This document shows, piece after piece, positions 29,074 through 37,586 of a DNA stretch of 64,000 bases. The DNA is from Methanoregula sp. (lineage in GTDB: Archaea > Halobacteriota > Methanomicrobia > Methanomicrobiales > Methanospirillaceae), in assembly GCA_026394605.1 (NCBI GenBank), contig JAPKXY010000030.1, positions 1-64,000 of the forward strand. Direction: 5' to 3'. The position numbers and the translations under genes are program-made. The stretch's first letter is position 1. Each line of letters opens with the position of its first letter. Below the pieces are notes generated by a model. It was not told where the DNA came from, did no database searches, and worked only from the letters and a program-made list of their open reading frames with translations.

Positions 29074-29574
29074 ATGTGGTCAGACATCATCCATGAGTTC
29101 GCGGACTCCCCGTCCCAGAGCCGTGTGGTCAGGTTTCTTTTGGAGAATGGATTTGGTGTCACAGAGGAGGGAAGGATCAGTTGCAACGGCATCGAGGTTC
29201 CTGCAACCGCAATTGCAAAGGCAATCGGGTCAGACCGGCGTGTGGTAGATTCGACAGCACACCGGATCCTAAAACGCCCGGTGCTGCGCGAGATCTTTAT
29301 CAATATGCGGGCAACACCGGATCTCTCCCATGTTGCAGAAGCACTCGGTTTTACGGTGATAACGGTTCTCCCCAAAAACGCGAGTGAGCGCGGCATTGTG
29401 GGTGCAACAGTGCGGGTGCTATCAGACCAGCGCCTCTCGATACGGCAGATCTTTGTGACTGACCCGCACCTGTCAGAAGAACCAAAGCTGGTGATTATTG
29501 TCGAAGACCAGTTGCCGACCGGCGTCATCGAAACAATCCGGGCACTACCTCAGGTAAAACAGGTAATCATCTGA
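29074..29574 (+). CDS. HTH and ACT-domain regulator of amino acid metabolism
   Basis: A 166-residue protein. The N-terminal half resembles a winged or simple helix-turn-helix (SQSRVVRFLLENGFGVTEEG, ATAIAKAIGSDRRVVDST). The C-terminal half (about 90-166) has an ACT pattern, RGIVGATVRVLSDQRLSIRQ followed by a terminal strand pair. Such proteins sense an amino acid and regulate transcription. The start at 29074 (MWSDIIHEF) is preferred over one three codons earlier because of the TATA spacing. Confidence 0.78.
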   Translation: MWSDIIHEFADSPSQSRVVRFLLENGFGVTEEGRISCNGIEVPATAIAKAIGSDRRVVDSTAHRILKRPVLREIFINMRATPDLSHVAEALGFTVITVLPKNASERGIVGATVRVLSDQRLSIRQIFVTDPHLSEEPKLVIIVEDQLPTGVIETIRALPQVKQVII

Positions 29575-29585
29575 TATCAAAGAAT

Positions 29586-30086
29586 TCACGTTTGACAAAG
29601 GAGTTCCACATCGAGCGCAAGGTGGTACATCCTGTTCCGAATTTTTTTATGCAGATGGATAGCGGAAGAAATAGTTTCAAAAATCGTAACCGGGTGTGTG
29701 CCTTTAACAAGGTTATCTGCATGGGCGACGATACGCTCCTCAATCGTGTGTGGAATGCAGTCCCGTGGCACCAGAGAAAGAAGCGTGCATTCATCGGCAG
29801 TGAGTCCGGCACCAATATGCCGTTCAACAATTTGCGCCACCAATTCGGAAAAACCAAGGGAAAGGCATATGCGGGCACCTTCCTGTGCGTGCTGGATTGA
29901 ATGGTTTGTCCCCCGCCCGATGTCGTGGAGCATCGATCCAGCCTCCATCAGTCCGCAATCTACAAGTGGATTATCCCCTGCAAGGGTTAGTGCATAATCC
30001 GTGACCGCGCGGCAGTGTGCGATAACGTCCTCACTGCAGCCGGCGTCACTGAGCACCGCCTCGTACAGTTCACGAGGACTGGGCAT
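29586..30086 (-). CDS. HD-domain phosphohydrolase (HDIG family)
   Basis: A 166-residue protein with the HD metal-binding motif set: EDVIAHCRAV, then SMLHDIGRGTNHSIQH and QIVERHIGAGL, and AHADNLV near the C-terminus. It probably hydrolyses a phosphodiester or nucleotide, with substrate unknown. The start at 30086 (MPSPRELYEAVL) overlaps the tfe gene by 17 bases, so the two are co-transcribed. Confidence 0.85.
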   Translation of the reverse strand: MPSPRELYEAVLSDAGCSEDVIAHCRAVTDYALTLAGDNPLVDCGLMEAGSMLHDIGRGTNHSIQHAQEGARICLSLGFSELVAQIVERHIGAGLTADECTLLSLVPRDCIPHTIEERIVAHADNLVKGTHPVTIFETISSAIHLHKKIRNRMYHLALDVELLCQT

Positions 30087-30600
30087 GACCGAGGGATTCT
30101 TCAATGCTCCGGATCCGCTGTTGGAGGGCAATAAGGAGTGCTTCATTGTCAAAGTGCATGATCGGGTTCTCACACTCATGACATTTGAACTCGTTATCCA
30201 GCGCCTGAACAAAGGGATAAATGATACCGCAATCCTTGCAGATGAAAAAATCATTCTCTTCTTCGAATTGTGCACGGTTTTTAAGTTTGTCGAGCACAAC
30301 TTCAAGATCCTCCCGGATTGCGTCATAGATCTTGTCGATGCGGAGTTGCCAGAGATAGGTGAGCCACCCGGTTTCGTTATTTTTTATCCGGTGGTATTCC
30401 GCAATCCGTTTCTCATACAAGGTATAGAGCGAGTGTCGCACCGTGTTCAGGTTGATGTCGGTCTTTGCGGCAAGGTCTTCATCGCTGTATTCCCCCTCAT
30501 CGGGGAACCGCTTCAGAAGATCAAGTCCCTCGTCACCAATCAACCGGTGCAGATAGGCACGGATTGCCGGATCGTTCAGCACGTCGTCCACGGAATCCAT
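30070..30600 (-). CDS. tfe: Transcription initiation factor E, alpha subunit
   Basis: A 176-residue archaeal TFE-alpha. The N-terminal winged helix (LIGDEGLDLLKRF through NTVRHSLYTLYEKRIAEY) is followed by a zinc ribbon with CKDCGII and CHECENP. The protein stabilises the open promoter complex with TBP, TFB and RNA polymerase. The ATG at 30600 overlaps the stop of the upstream ATP-grasp gene (TGATG); a GTG one codon upstream is possible. Confidence 0.96.
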   Translation of the reverse strand: MDSVDDVLNDPAIRAYLHRLIGDEGLDLLKRFPDEGEYSDEDLAAKTDINLNTVRHSLYTLYEKRIAEYHRIKNNETGWLTYLWQLRIDKIYDAIREDLEVVLDKLKNRAQFEEENDFFICKDCGIIYPFVQALDNEFKCHECENPIMHFDNEALLIALQQRIRSIEESLGHAQSS

Positions 30601-31673
30601 CACCGTAGATATTGTTGAACCGTTGTAATATTCTTATCCAGCAGTTCGAGTGCTCCCTTTCTGGTCGAACCCGAACCATAAACGCTGATAATTGCCTGAT
30701 CTTCTTCAAAAAATGTGTCCGGCCACGGGATATCGGCAACAATCGGCGACAGGTGTTTGAGATCTGTACAAACCGTCATATCCCTGTCAGCAAAAAGAAT
30801 GCTGCGGGCAGCATACTTCATGGCACGGGGCTTGATTCTGGGCAAAATTCCCCTGCAGGCATCTATGTGCATCTGGAACAAGCTGCATCCCGTTGCCATT
30901 TCAACCGTATCAACAGTCGCCTGGAATCGGGGGTTGATCTCAATAGCATAGGCATCATCTCCCGCAACGAAATCGATCCCGATTGTACCGGTGCATCCGC
31001 TCGACGCAGCAATCTGCTCGGCAACTGCGATCATATGGTCTTTTTGCTGATGTGCAAACGGCGTCACCGATCCGCAGAACCCGAATGGAGAGTTTCCTGT
31101 ACCCCGCAGGATTTGCTCGTTTACTGCAACCGCGCAGGCGCGGGTTCCATCAGCCACGCAGCAGACACTTGCTGGTATGCCCTCCACCATCTCCTGTCTG
31201 ATCGATGGAAGATCCGGATACAGCGCTTCCCATGCTGCGTTCTCTTTCTCATTTCTGACAACCGCGTTGCGCCAGCCCCCCGCACCGCGCCGTGGTTTGA
31301 GCATGGCAGGGAACTCGCCATTGGAAACAAGCCGCGGGACCGGCACCTTCAGTCTTTCAAAAAAATGCTGTATCTCCAGTTTATCGAGAAAACGTATCAC
31401 GTGCCCGCGTGGTGTACCGCAGAGGGGAATCATTGTTTTTATATCCTCTGCACCACTTGTCACCACGACCATGTCAAACCGGTATCTGTTCGACATTTCC
31501 CCGATGGCAGAAGGGAGGTCTTCCAGTTCATCGAACCGCAGGCTGTCAGTGGTGTACCAGCTCAGGTCCTGATCGCAGAAGTGATCCACTGCACATACCG
31601 AATACCCGGCACGGAATGCGGCCTGTGCAACATGGCGCGTTGCAAACCCTGCTACCAGCACGCGCCCGTTCAT
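30600..31673 (-). CDS. ATP-grasp carboligase-like protein
   Basis: A 357-residue predicted carboxylate-amine ligase. The N-terminal Rossmann-like part (RVLVAGFATRHVAQAAFRAG) leads into an ATP-grasp fold with MLKPRRGAGGWRNAV, a metal-binding GTIGIDFVAG, and AYAIEINPRFQATVDTVEMA. Two archaeal groups of this kind exist, including the tyramine-glutamate ligase of methanofuran synthesis, and I cannot choose between them. It overlaps trm56 and tfe at its two ends, forming a tight cluster with no common pathway. Confidence 0.8.
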   Translation of the reverse strand: MNGRVLVAGFATRHVAQAAFRAGYSVCAVDHFCDQDLSWYTTDSLRFDELEDLPSAIGEMSNRYRFDMVVVTSGAEDIKTMIPLCGTPRGHVIRFLDKLEIQHFFERLKVPVPRLVSNGEFPAMLKPRRGAGGWRNAVVRNEKENAAWEALYPDLPSIRQEMVEGIPASVCCVADGTRACAVAVNEQILRGTGNSPFGFCGSVTPFAHQQKDHMIAVAEQIAASSGCTGTIGIDFVAGDDAYAIEINPRFQATVDTVEMATGCSLFQMHIDACRGILPRIKPRAMKYAARSILFADRDMTVCTDLKHLSPIVADIPWPDTFFEEDQAIISVYGSGSTRKGALELLDKNITTVQQYLR

Positions 31674-32194
31674 CAGTCCTCCGTCTTTTTCCCGGATCGC
31701 GAAGGGATGATCCGAATTTGAGCATCGGGATATGCCTTCGACAGTTCCTTTCCTGAAAACAGGTGATCAAGGAACAGGGCGAGGCTCGAAATCTCAGAGT
31801 GAGGCTGGCTAGTGACCGCGACATTGTAATCGGCAAGCCCGAAGACTTCACCGGGAACTTTCTCCGCCCCGACGATGACAAGGATCTTTTCCTTCTCCCT
31901 GATCTCCCCAATCACGTCAGGAAGGTTGAGACCGTACATCGTCAGATGCACGACCGTGCCTCCGCGATCTTTCCACTCATTGATACACCGCCGCCACCTG
32001 ACATTATCCTGACAGAAGAATGTTCCGCCCCACCGGCTCACAACATCAGTGATGCTCTGCACCACACCGCTGTCAGCTTCGGCAAGGTACATCCTTTCCG
32101 CACCGAGCGCCCGTGCTGTCAGTCCGACATGGGTAGTCACCCGCTGGTCGCGTTCAGGCCTATGACCGATCCTGAGAATCGAAACACGAGTCAA
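31673..32194 (-). CDS. trm56: tRNA (cytidine-56-2'-O)-methyltransferase
   Basis: A 173-residue SPOUT-class enzyme of the archaeal aTrm56 family, which methylates C56 in the T-loop of tRNAs. The start [20 protein letters not shown] and the knot region [21 protein letters not shown] match. The stop overlaps the start of the ATP-grasp gene (ATGA). It ends the series that runs on the minus strand from 32.5 kb. Confidence 0.92.
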   Translation of the reverse strand: MTRVSILRIGHRPERDQRVTTHVGLTARALGAERMYLAEADSGVVQSITDVVSRWGGTFFCQDNVRWRRCINEWKDRGGTVVHLTMYGLNLPDVIGEIREKEKILVIVGAEKVPGEVFGLADYNVAVTSQPHSEISSLALFLDHLFSGKELSKAYPDAQIRIIPSRSGKKTED

Positions 32195-32197
32195 AGG

Positions 32198-32473
32198 TTA
32201 TTCCTTCTTCTTTGCCTTGATGACGCCATTCTCAAAGGTATAAGGAAAGCTTTCATCATAACGCATCTGGCATTTGAGAAGCGATTCCCCGATGCTTAAA
32301 ACCCGCACGCCCGTGTCCATCCATTCGATCAAAAAACTCCTTTCAAGACGCTGGAGGGACGAAGTGACTGTTATAAGATCAAAACCGCTGGCTGCGGCAA
32401 GGCTGTCCGGTGCTCTTGCCGTCTGATGTAACATGAGGTGGTAGATGATCCAGTCGATGTCCTCGTCCTTCAC
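32198..32473 (-). CDS. Small winged-helix protein
   Basis: A 91-residue protein beginning at GTG (KDEDIDWIIYHLMLHQTA) with a helix-turn-helix-like pattern, SLAAASGFDLITVTSSLQRLERSFLIEW, that suggests DNA binding. It lies three bases upstream of trm56 and is probably first in that operon. I do not recognise a named family. Confidence 0.7.
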   Translation of the reverse strand: MKDEDIDWIIYHLMLHQTARAPDSLAAASGFDLITVTSSLQRLERSFLIEWMDTGVRVLSIGESLLKCQMRYDESFPYTFENGVIKAKKKE

Positions 32474-32598
32474 CTGTAATCATTCCATGCTCGCGTCAAT
32501 ATAATTTTTTGTTTGGGGGAACTATAGTCAAAGACCTTACTATTGATACTTATAATGTCTTGTCAAATGGTGGTTTCTGACATCCGGAAGAAACAGCC

Positions 32599-32673
32599 AT
32601 GAGAAGAAACCGCAGGGTTCTTCGAAATATTCTGAAAGAATACGAGAAGAAGCTGAAAGATTCTTCGAATTAG
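32599..32673 (+). CDS. Putative 24-residue basic peptide
   Basis: ATG to TAG encodes MRRNRRVLRNILKEYEKKLK plus four residues: a lysine/arginine-rich amphipathic helix. GGAAG lies about ten bases upstream. It sits alone in a stretch of 370 bases without other genes, between trm56-side genes and the hairpin cluster. A short frame of this kind can arise by chance; composition and the possible ribosome site are the only support. Confidence 0.35.
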   Translation: MRRNRRVLRNILKEYEKKLKDSSN

Positions 32674-32731
32674 TGTTAACGCAGCCAATTCCCTATCGGA
32701 CCAATCTTTTTCTCTTTTGAGACTACAATGG

Positions 32732-32801
32732 GTCCCCAGTTATCGACTGGGGACAGTGGCAATGATGAATTGCCACTTGGTCAAGAATGTTGCGTTCAAC
32801 A
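32732..32801 (+). promoter_or_regulatory. Three consecutive perfect hairpins upstream of 32846
   Basis: Three inverted repeats occur in a row: GTCCCCAGT-TATCG-ACTGGGGAC (32732-32754), AGTGGCAAT-GATGA-ATTGCCACT (32755-32777) with no gap between the two, and TGTTG-CGTT-CAACA (32788-32801). Stems are 9, 9 and 5 bp without mismatch. They end about 45 bases before the next gene. They may form a structured leader or a stable small RNA. Confidence 0.55.
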
Positions 32802-32845
32802 CTATAAATGCAAAAGAGTATTCTTATTGGCAAGCGACCAATCGG

Positions 32846-33262
32846 ATGTGGATGGATTCATTGTCATCTCCCCCGTCTTACCCAGAGCTGGTCGAGCTTG
32901 CAGAAAAGCTTCTGGACGAGTGCGGGGAGGATGGGGGGCTGCTCTCGGAAAGGCTTGAAGGGCTCTCCGGTGCGGTTCGCGATGAGATCCTCGTCTCAGA
33001 TCGCCTCAATGCCTTTCAGACATTTTACTATTTTTTCAAAACATATCCCGATAACATCCACATGGAACGGCTGATGCTTCAACCCGCATCGGCATTGCTC
33101 GATGGTGTGTTAATTGATGAGATCGATCTCCTTGAGCTTATTTTTGCTATCGTCGATCACGAGGCTGTCATGGTGGTCAGCGACGGAGAACACGCGCTTG
33201 CCACATTCCTTGGAACTGATGCGTATCGTGACGCACTTACATATATTCATTCGGCCCTATAA
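32846..33262 (+). CDS. Conserved hypothetical acidic protein
   Basis: A 138-residue acidic, mostly helical protein (MWMDSLSSPPSYPELVEL at the start, later LNAFQTFYYFFKTYPDNIHM and LLELIFAIVDHEAVMVVSDG). No motif identifies a family. The frame is open further upstream through the hairpin cluster, but those codons do not look like protein. It is convergent with the UPF0280 gene, overlapping it by six bases. Confidence 0.6.
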   Translation: MWMDSLSSPPSYPELVELAEKLLDECGEDGGLLSERLEGLSGAVRDEILVSDRLNAFQTFYYFFKTYPDNIHMERLMLQPASALLDGVLIDEIDLLELIFAIVDHEAVMVVSDGEHALATFLGTDAYRDALTYIHSAL

Positions 33263-33970
33263 CCGGTCGCCGGCACTGATCAGGTGTTCGTCCACTGTGG
33301 CGCTGACCAGCGGCGGAAGCGTGCCCCACCGTTCGGTATGGTTGCCAAGAACCGCAAACACGCCATCGACCTCGCCCGGGTCAAGGTTTGAAAATACTGT
33401 CGTATCGCCGATCCTGATCTGGTTGCAGACCGATGTCGCCCATGCATCGGCAAGCGTGACATCATGAGAAAAGACCGTGACCGCATCGGCGATACCAAAC
33501 GAGATCGAGGGGCCGACTGTTGCAGATGATGTACAAATGCCAAGAATTTTTTTCTGGGGCGGTACAACAAAGGCCACCCTGTCCGAGACAGGTGCCGCTC
33601 CCGCATGAACGCCCACCCGCACGGCACGGTCGCTGACGAGTGCGATATCCCCGCCATTGTCGATCACACCGAACACTGCACCATGCTCCACCATTGCATC
33701 GATGCCCGCCCATGCGATCGCACCAGCCACGGCTGCCATCGGTCCGACGTTTGCTTGTGCAGCTGCCCGCGCCATCCGCATGATCACCAGCTCGTCCGAG
33801 TCAGGCTTGTAGGGCTCGAGAGTTACCAAAAAAAAAGGGTCGCGGGCGATGTACCGCTCAAGCACCTGCCGTGCTGCAATGATGCCCTGTTTTGCAGCAC
33901 CGACATGTTCGGGCTCATCGGCGAGGATTGTGGCGATTGTTTCGCGATAGAAGAACCGTTCTCTGATCAT
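33257..33970 (-). CDS. UPF0280 (ApbE-like) protein for sulfide assimilation
   Basis: A 237-residue protein of the UPF0280/COG2122 family, related to ApbE by fold. It shows RMARAAAQANVGPMAAVAGA, IDNGGDIALVSD and GICTSSATVGPSISFG. From memory, the Methanosarcina acetivorans member MA1715 is needed for efficient sulfide assimilation. Here it overlaps the NIL-ferredoxin gene (ATGA), and the DUF39-CBS gene overlaps that one, giving three genes of one process in one operon. Confidence 0.9.
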   Translation of the reverse strand: MIRERFFYRETIATILADEPEHVGAAKQGIIAARQVLERYIARDPFFLVTLEPYKPDSDELVIMRMARAAAQANVGPMAAVAGAIAWAGIDAMVEHGAVFGVIDNGGDIALVSDRAVRVGVHAGAAPVSDRVAFVVPPQKKILGICTSSATVGPSISFGIADAVTVFSHDVTLADAWATSVCNQIRIGDTTVFSNLDPGEVDGVFAVLGNHTERWGTLPPLVSATVDEHLISAGDRL

Positions 33971-34353
33971 ACGGGTAGGGTCAGGGCATTATGTGGGCAT
34001 GCCTCCAGGCACTTGCCGCACAGCACGCACCGTTCCTCGACAAGCTGCAGTTTGTAGTCAGCGTTAAACGAGAAGACTTCACGGGGGCAGATGCTGATAC
34101 AGGCGCCGCAATCCACGCACTCGCTCTCGTTTAGAGTCACGCCGCGTTCGAGGATCCGAACCCTCGCACCGAGGTTAATCATTGTGTCACTGACAAGACG
34201 GCACTGGTCATCCGGTACATCGATAAGTGCCTCACCCTCAGAGGAATCGATGACCGCACGTTCCACGTTGATCAGGACTCCCGTGTCACGCACGACCTGT
34301 GCAATGATCGGCTTTCTGCCCTTTCCCCGTGAGAAGTTCACCAGCAGTTTCAT
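33967..34353 (-). CDS. NIL-domain ferredoxin, homocysteine synthesis
   Basis: A 128-residue protein with an N-terminal NIL domain (about 1-75) and two 4Fe-4S motifs, CVDCGACISICPREVF and CVLCGKCLEACPHNAL. It matches MA1822, which with MA1821 allows homocysteine formation from aspartate semialdehyde and sulfide. The start at 34353 has GGAGGTG six bases upstream and overlaps the preceding gene by ATGA; a GTG three codons earlier is weaker. It probably supplies electrons to the DUF39 protein. Confidence 0.93.
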   Translation of the reverse strand: MKLLVNFSRGKGRKPIIAQVVRDTGVLINVERAVIDSSEGEALIDVPDDQCRLVSDTMINLGARVRILERGVTLNESECVDCGACISICPREVFSFNADYKLQLVEERCVLCGKCLEACPHNALTLPV

Positions 34354-35858
34354 TTCAGCCACCTCCCCCCTAAAAGTTTCCCAAGGTCGATCGCGGTGAG
34401 CATTGCAACAACGTGATGCTGTTCATCCACAACAGGAAGCGCGCTGATGTTGTGATGTTCCAGTTTGCGCACAGCAATGTCAACCGCCTCATCGGGGGTC
34501 GTTGTGATCACTTTCGTTTTCATGATATCCCGCACAAGACTGGCTTTTCCAGGGTTTGCGACTGCTTTGGAAACATCAAATGTCGTAACAATACCTACCA
34601 GTCTGCCTTCCTTGTTGATTACAGGGAGGTGGTTGGTCTCGCCCCTGAGCAGCCTCTGTGCAGCCGTCTTGATCTCCTCTCCTTCCCCAATGCTCACCAC
34701 CTGGCGGTCCATAATGTCCAGAACCCGCGGCCCTTTGACTGTCTCGTACAGCGGACGCACCTGTTTTTCTGGATTGATCGACCGCGTGGGGAGACACAGC
34801 TCCATCTTACCCTGTCGGATCCAGTCCTTCAGTGTTTCAGCTACGAGCCTTGCTTTGCGGAAACTGGAAAGCGACGATGTCCTGACATCCTCGCCATTAA
34901 GGCTAACCGTTCCGCTCCGCAGTTCGGCATACGTCACCTTGCGCAATGCAGGGCGGTTGCGACTCGGGATGCCATAATCGATCAGGTCAACTGTAATGTC
35001 CTCATCGCGGACCGCTGTAGCGCGCACGACATCTGTATCGATCACCGGCAGCGGTATACCAAGTCCAACGTAGAGCGTGACACCATACCCGAACATCGTG
35101 GCGGCGCGCAGGAAATCCTGTGACATCCTGGTCATGTCACCGGTCACCATGAGTGTCCCGAATCCTCCGGCAGGGGAGTGCTGGGTTCCTTCGCCGACCA
35201 CCATCCCAAGTGCACCGCAGAGGAACATGGGCACGCCGCTGCCGATCAGCCGGAATTTCGGATCATTCGATATCGGGTTGAGGAGACCAGAGCCGGAATA
35301 TGTGATGTTTCCGGTGTTGGGAAGCAGGGTGCCCATGTAGGTGTGAAGCGTCCGGTCCGTCGTATTGATGGCCGCGTTGTACCGCTGGTATGCGTTGCGG
35401 GGATTGCACATGATTGCCTGGTTCAGGTTCTCAAGCAGCAGCTCGGTGGTGATCGTGCGTCGCGGGTAGCAGTCAGTACCGCGGGAGATCGCCCGCAGTT
35501 CAACTGCCTTGCCCGCGACAAAATCCTCGATTACATGAGCGCCGCCGTACTGTTCTTCCCTGGTTGTCGACTGCTGGGTGGCGCCGATATATGCGTCGAC
35601 AGCTGCAAGTCCGCCATATGCCTCTACGTCATTTAACCAGATCCTTTCCATGCGGATGGGGGGTTCAGCGTGACCGAAGTTGAGGAATGCTCCTGATGAG
35701 CACATCGCGCCGAACGTGCCGGTGGTTACAACATCCACTTCCTTTAAAGCCCCATTCTCGCCAAGTTCAGCAACGATGTCGGGCATCTCCTCTGCCGTGA
35801 CGACCCGTGCATTGCCATCGCGGATCCGCTCGTTGATCTGATCGATAGACTTGCGCAT
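34350..35858 (-). CDS. Homocysteine biosynthesis protein (DUF39 plus CBS pair)
   Basis: A 502-residue protein. The N-terminal DUF39/COG1900 domain (about 1-360) has TFGAMCSSGAFLNF and RGTDCYPRRT, whose cysteines are plausible sulfur carriers. A C-terminal pair of CBS domains (from VLDIMDRQVVSIGEG) probably binds an adenosyl ligand. It matches MA1821 of Methanosarcina. The start at 35858 (MRKSIDQINERIRDGNARVV) fits; the frame is open another 50 codons through an AT-rich stretch that holds the promoter. It leads the operon. Confidence 0.92.
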   Translation of the reverse strand: MRKSIDQINERIRDGNARVVTAEEMPDIVAELGENGALKEVDVVTTGTFGAMCSSGAFLNFGHAEPPIRMERIWLNDVEAYGGLAAVDAYIGATQQSTTREEQYGGAHVIEDFVAGKAVELRAISRGTDCYPRRTITTELLLENLNQAIMCNPRNAYQRYNAAINTTDRTLHTYMGTLLPNTGNITYSGSGLLNPISNDPKFRLIGSGVPMFLCGALGMVVGEGTQHSPAGGFGTLMVTGDMTRMSQDFLRAATMFGYGVTLYVGLGIPLPVIDTDVVRATAVRDEDITVDLIDYGIPSRNRPALRKVTYAELRSGTVSLNGEDVRTSSLSSFRKARLVAETLKDWIRQGKMELCLPTRSINPEKQVRPLYETVKGPRVLDIMDRQVVSIGEGEEIKTAAQRLLRGETNHLPVINKEGRLVGIVTTFDVSKAVANPGKASLVRDIMKTKVITTTPDEAVDIAVRKLEHHNISALPVVDEQHHVVAMLTAIDLGKLLGGRWLK

Positions 35859-35878
35859 ATCCCGAAATATCGTTTTAT

Positions 35879-35895
35879 GAATATTTATAATATTC
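35879..35895. promoter_or_regulatory. Palindromic TATA element shared by divergent genes
   Basis: GAATATTTATAATATTC is a perfect inverted repeat of 7 bp around TAT. It lies 21 bases before the DUF39 gene start on one side and 10 before the NIF3 gene on the other. Because a TATA box read from either strand is present, it could serve both promoters. The transcripts would have little or no leader. Confidence 0.45.
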
Positions 35896-35904
35896 TTTAT
35901 TACT

Positions 35905-36666
35905 ATGAGTAATATGCCGCCAGTCAGAGTCATTAATTTGACGTTCCCATATTCTGCTATGGATGTGGGTGCATTTATTGAAGAGATGGAGCGGTTGGCA
36001 CCTCCCATGCTTGCCGATGAATTCGATCAGGGAAGGATCGGGCTTGTTGTTGAAGGTCGGACCGGTATCACCAACGTCTGCTGCGCCCTCGATGCCACAT
36101 CCGCTGTTGTAAAACAGGCTGTTGCAGCGTCCGCAGATATGCTCGTAGTGCACCATACGCCGCTCTGGACACCAGTGACACAGCTTACCGGACACACCGC
36201 ACGGCTGATGCGTGCGTTGCTTGCTGCTGAAATGAACCTCTATGTCATGCATACGAACTTCGACCGTGCTGATAACGGTGTTAATGATGCACTTGCCCGC
36301 TTGCTGTCGCTTACCGATCTCACTCCCATGTCACTTGGGCAGATTGGGACCTGCAGTATCACGCCAGCTGAAATCTCCCGGCGCCTTGGCGGTAACGTCC
36401 GGATCTGGGGAGAGAGGGGGGTCATCAAACGACTCGCGGTGATTGCCGGCAGCGGTTTTAACCCCCATCTCCTAGATGAAGCGAAAGGACTAGGTGCCGA
36501 TGCATTTCTTTCGGCTGAGATGAAACATGCGGTTGCCCGTGTCGCGCCAATCCCCTGCATTGAAGCGACCCATTACGCACTCGAAGCTCCCGCAATGAAG
36601 GATCTTGCAGCTCGCATGGGTTGGAAATATATCGATGATCCGCCCCTTATCCGTTCCATTCCATGA
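35905..36666 (+). CDS. NIF3-like dinuclear metal protein
   Basis: A 253-residue protein of the NIF3/YbgI family. Metal-binding residues are visible in VVHHTPLWTP and VMHTNFDRADNGVNDAL and near the C-terminus in IEATHYALEAPAM. Related proteins bind two metal ions and have been linked to GTP cyclohydrolase-like or phosphatase activities, but the cellular role is unclear. The start at 35905 (MSNMPPVRVINLTF) could also be the Met at codon 19. Its stop overlaps the SWIM gene (ATGA). Confidence 0.9.
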   Translation: MSNMPPVRVINLTFPYSAMDVGAFIEEMERLAPPMLADEFDQGRIGLVVEGRTGITNVCCALDATSAVVKQAVAASADMLVVHHTPLWTPVTQLTGHTARLMRALLAAEMNLYVMHTNFDRADNGVNDALARLLSLTDLTPMSLGQIGTCSITPAEISRRLGGNVRIWGERGVIKRLAVIAGSGFNPHLLDEAKGLGADAFLSAEMKHAVARVAPIPCIEATHYALEAPAMKDLAARMGWKYIDDPPLIRSIP

Positions 36667-36980
36667 ACGACATTTTTCGATGGCTTTTTGAACACAAGGA
36701 GTTCACTCCTGAGATAAGGCAGGAGATCACAACAGCGTTTGGCAAACAGGGTGATAAGGCACTTGCCGCAATTGACAAGCGACGGGTGAAAAAATACCTT
36801 GACTTTTTTATCGTGGAAGGGGCGACATCGGAATACGTCATCGATGAGGATTTCTGCACCTGCGGGGACTTTCTTTATAGAGGAAGGGAGTGCTGGCACC
36901 TGCTTGCAGTCCGGCTTGCGATTGCCAGTAGTTCCTGCGTGCGGGTTGACACCTGGTACCAGGAGCGATGGAAAACATAG
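36663..36980 (+). CDS. SWIM zinc-finger protein
   Basis: A 105-residue protein with the SWIM signature CTCGDFLYRGRECWHLLAV (CxC, then CxH). SWIM fingers bind DNA or proteins and often accompany recombination factors. It is co-transcribed with the NIF3 gene through a four-base overlap. This is the last chromosome-type gene before the AT-rich block and ends in TAG. Confidence 0.85.
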   Translation: MNDIFRWLFEHKEFTPEIRQEITTAFGKQGDKALAAIDKRRVKKYLDFFIVEGATSEYVIDEDFCTCGDFLYRGRECWHLLAVRLAIASSSCVRVDTWYQERWKT

Positions 36981-37449
36981 GTGTAAAATTTTTTTATTCA
37001 TTAACGGGAGTTGAACCTGCTATTCAGGTGAAGAAACCCATTTTTATTATATCATTGGGCATATACAGGGAGGGAACAGTGCCTATACTCGAAAATTAAT
37101 ATTTTCTCATGCTCCTTTGTCGCACTTCGAAGATATCATGATGGATATCATCTCAAATTCACCCTGCCTTTTCGTCATGGTGAACACTCCCTTACCCCCC
37201 TGCGCTATTAGTGATAGTGATGTATTATTGTGCTGGCTATATCGCGATCGGGGGCGGCACAGCGGCGGGGGTGAAACCTCCTTGAGCGTTCGTAAAGAAT
37301 ACAATATGTCTGACTAACGGTCTCTAACATCTTAACGTTTAAAAAAAAAGTGCATTTCCATCCATCCCTTGATCCTTATGAGAATGCTCCCGCCAAATCC
37401 TTTAAAAAAGATACAATAATTACTCTCTGAATTGAATTATTGATACAAC

Positions 37450-37484
37450 ACGTGGTTTTTCATGCTCGAAAAAACCATATCAAT
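37450..37484 (+). repeat. Degenerate copy of the alaS start region (candidate left att)
   Basis: ACGTG, then ATGCTCGAA (37462-37470), then ACCATATCAAT (37474-37484) match ACGTG, ATGCTCGAA (50339-50347) and ACCAGATCGAT (50355-50365) at the 5' end of alaS, in the same order with small spacing changes. Flanking direct copies at both ends of the AT-rich block could be attachment sites. The match is short and gapped, so chance remains possible. Confidence 0.4.
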
Positions 37485-37520
37485 GTGGTATAATTATGGT
37501 TTTTATAGAATATATTATGT

Positions 37521-37586
37521 TATAATCTATCATTAAAAATTATTAACCCAAATCCAACTTTGATAAAGTTGTTATAGATTAATAAT
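37521..37586. repeat. Nested inverted repeats
   Basis: AACTTT-GAT-AAAGTT (37556-37570) is a perfect hairpin. Around it, TATAATCTAT at 37521 faces ATAGATTAATA near 37574, and ATTATTAA faces TTAATAAT, giving an extended imperfect stem. It could be a recombinase arm site, an operator or a terminator-like structure. Confidence 0.4.

Noticed and set aside
37107-37304. 65-codon ORF in the left junction
   Set aside because: Composition is random, no ribosome site, and the opposite strand has an equally long frame.
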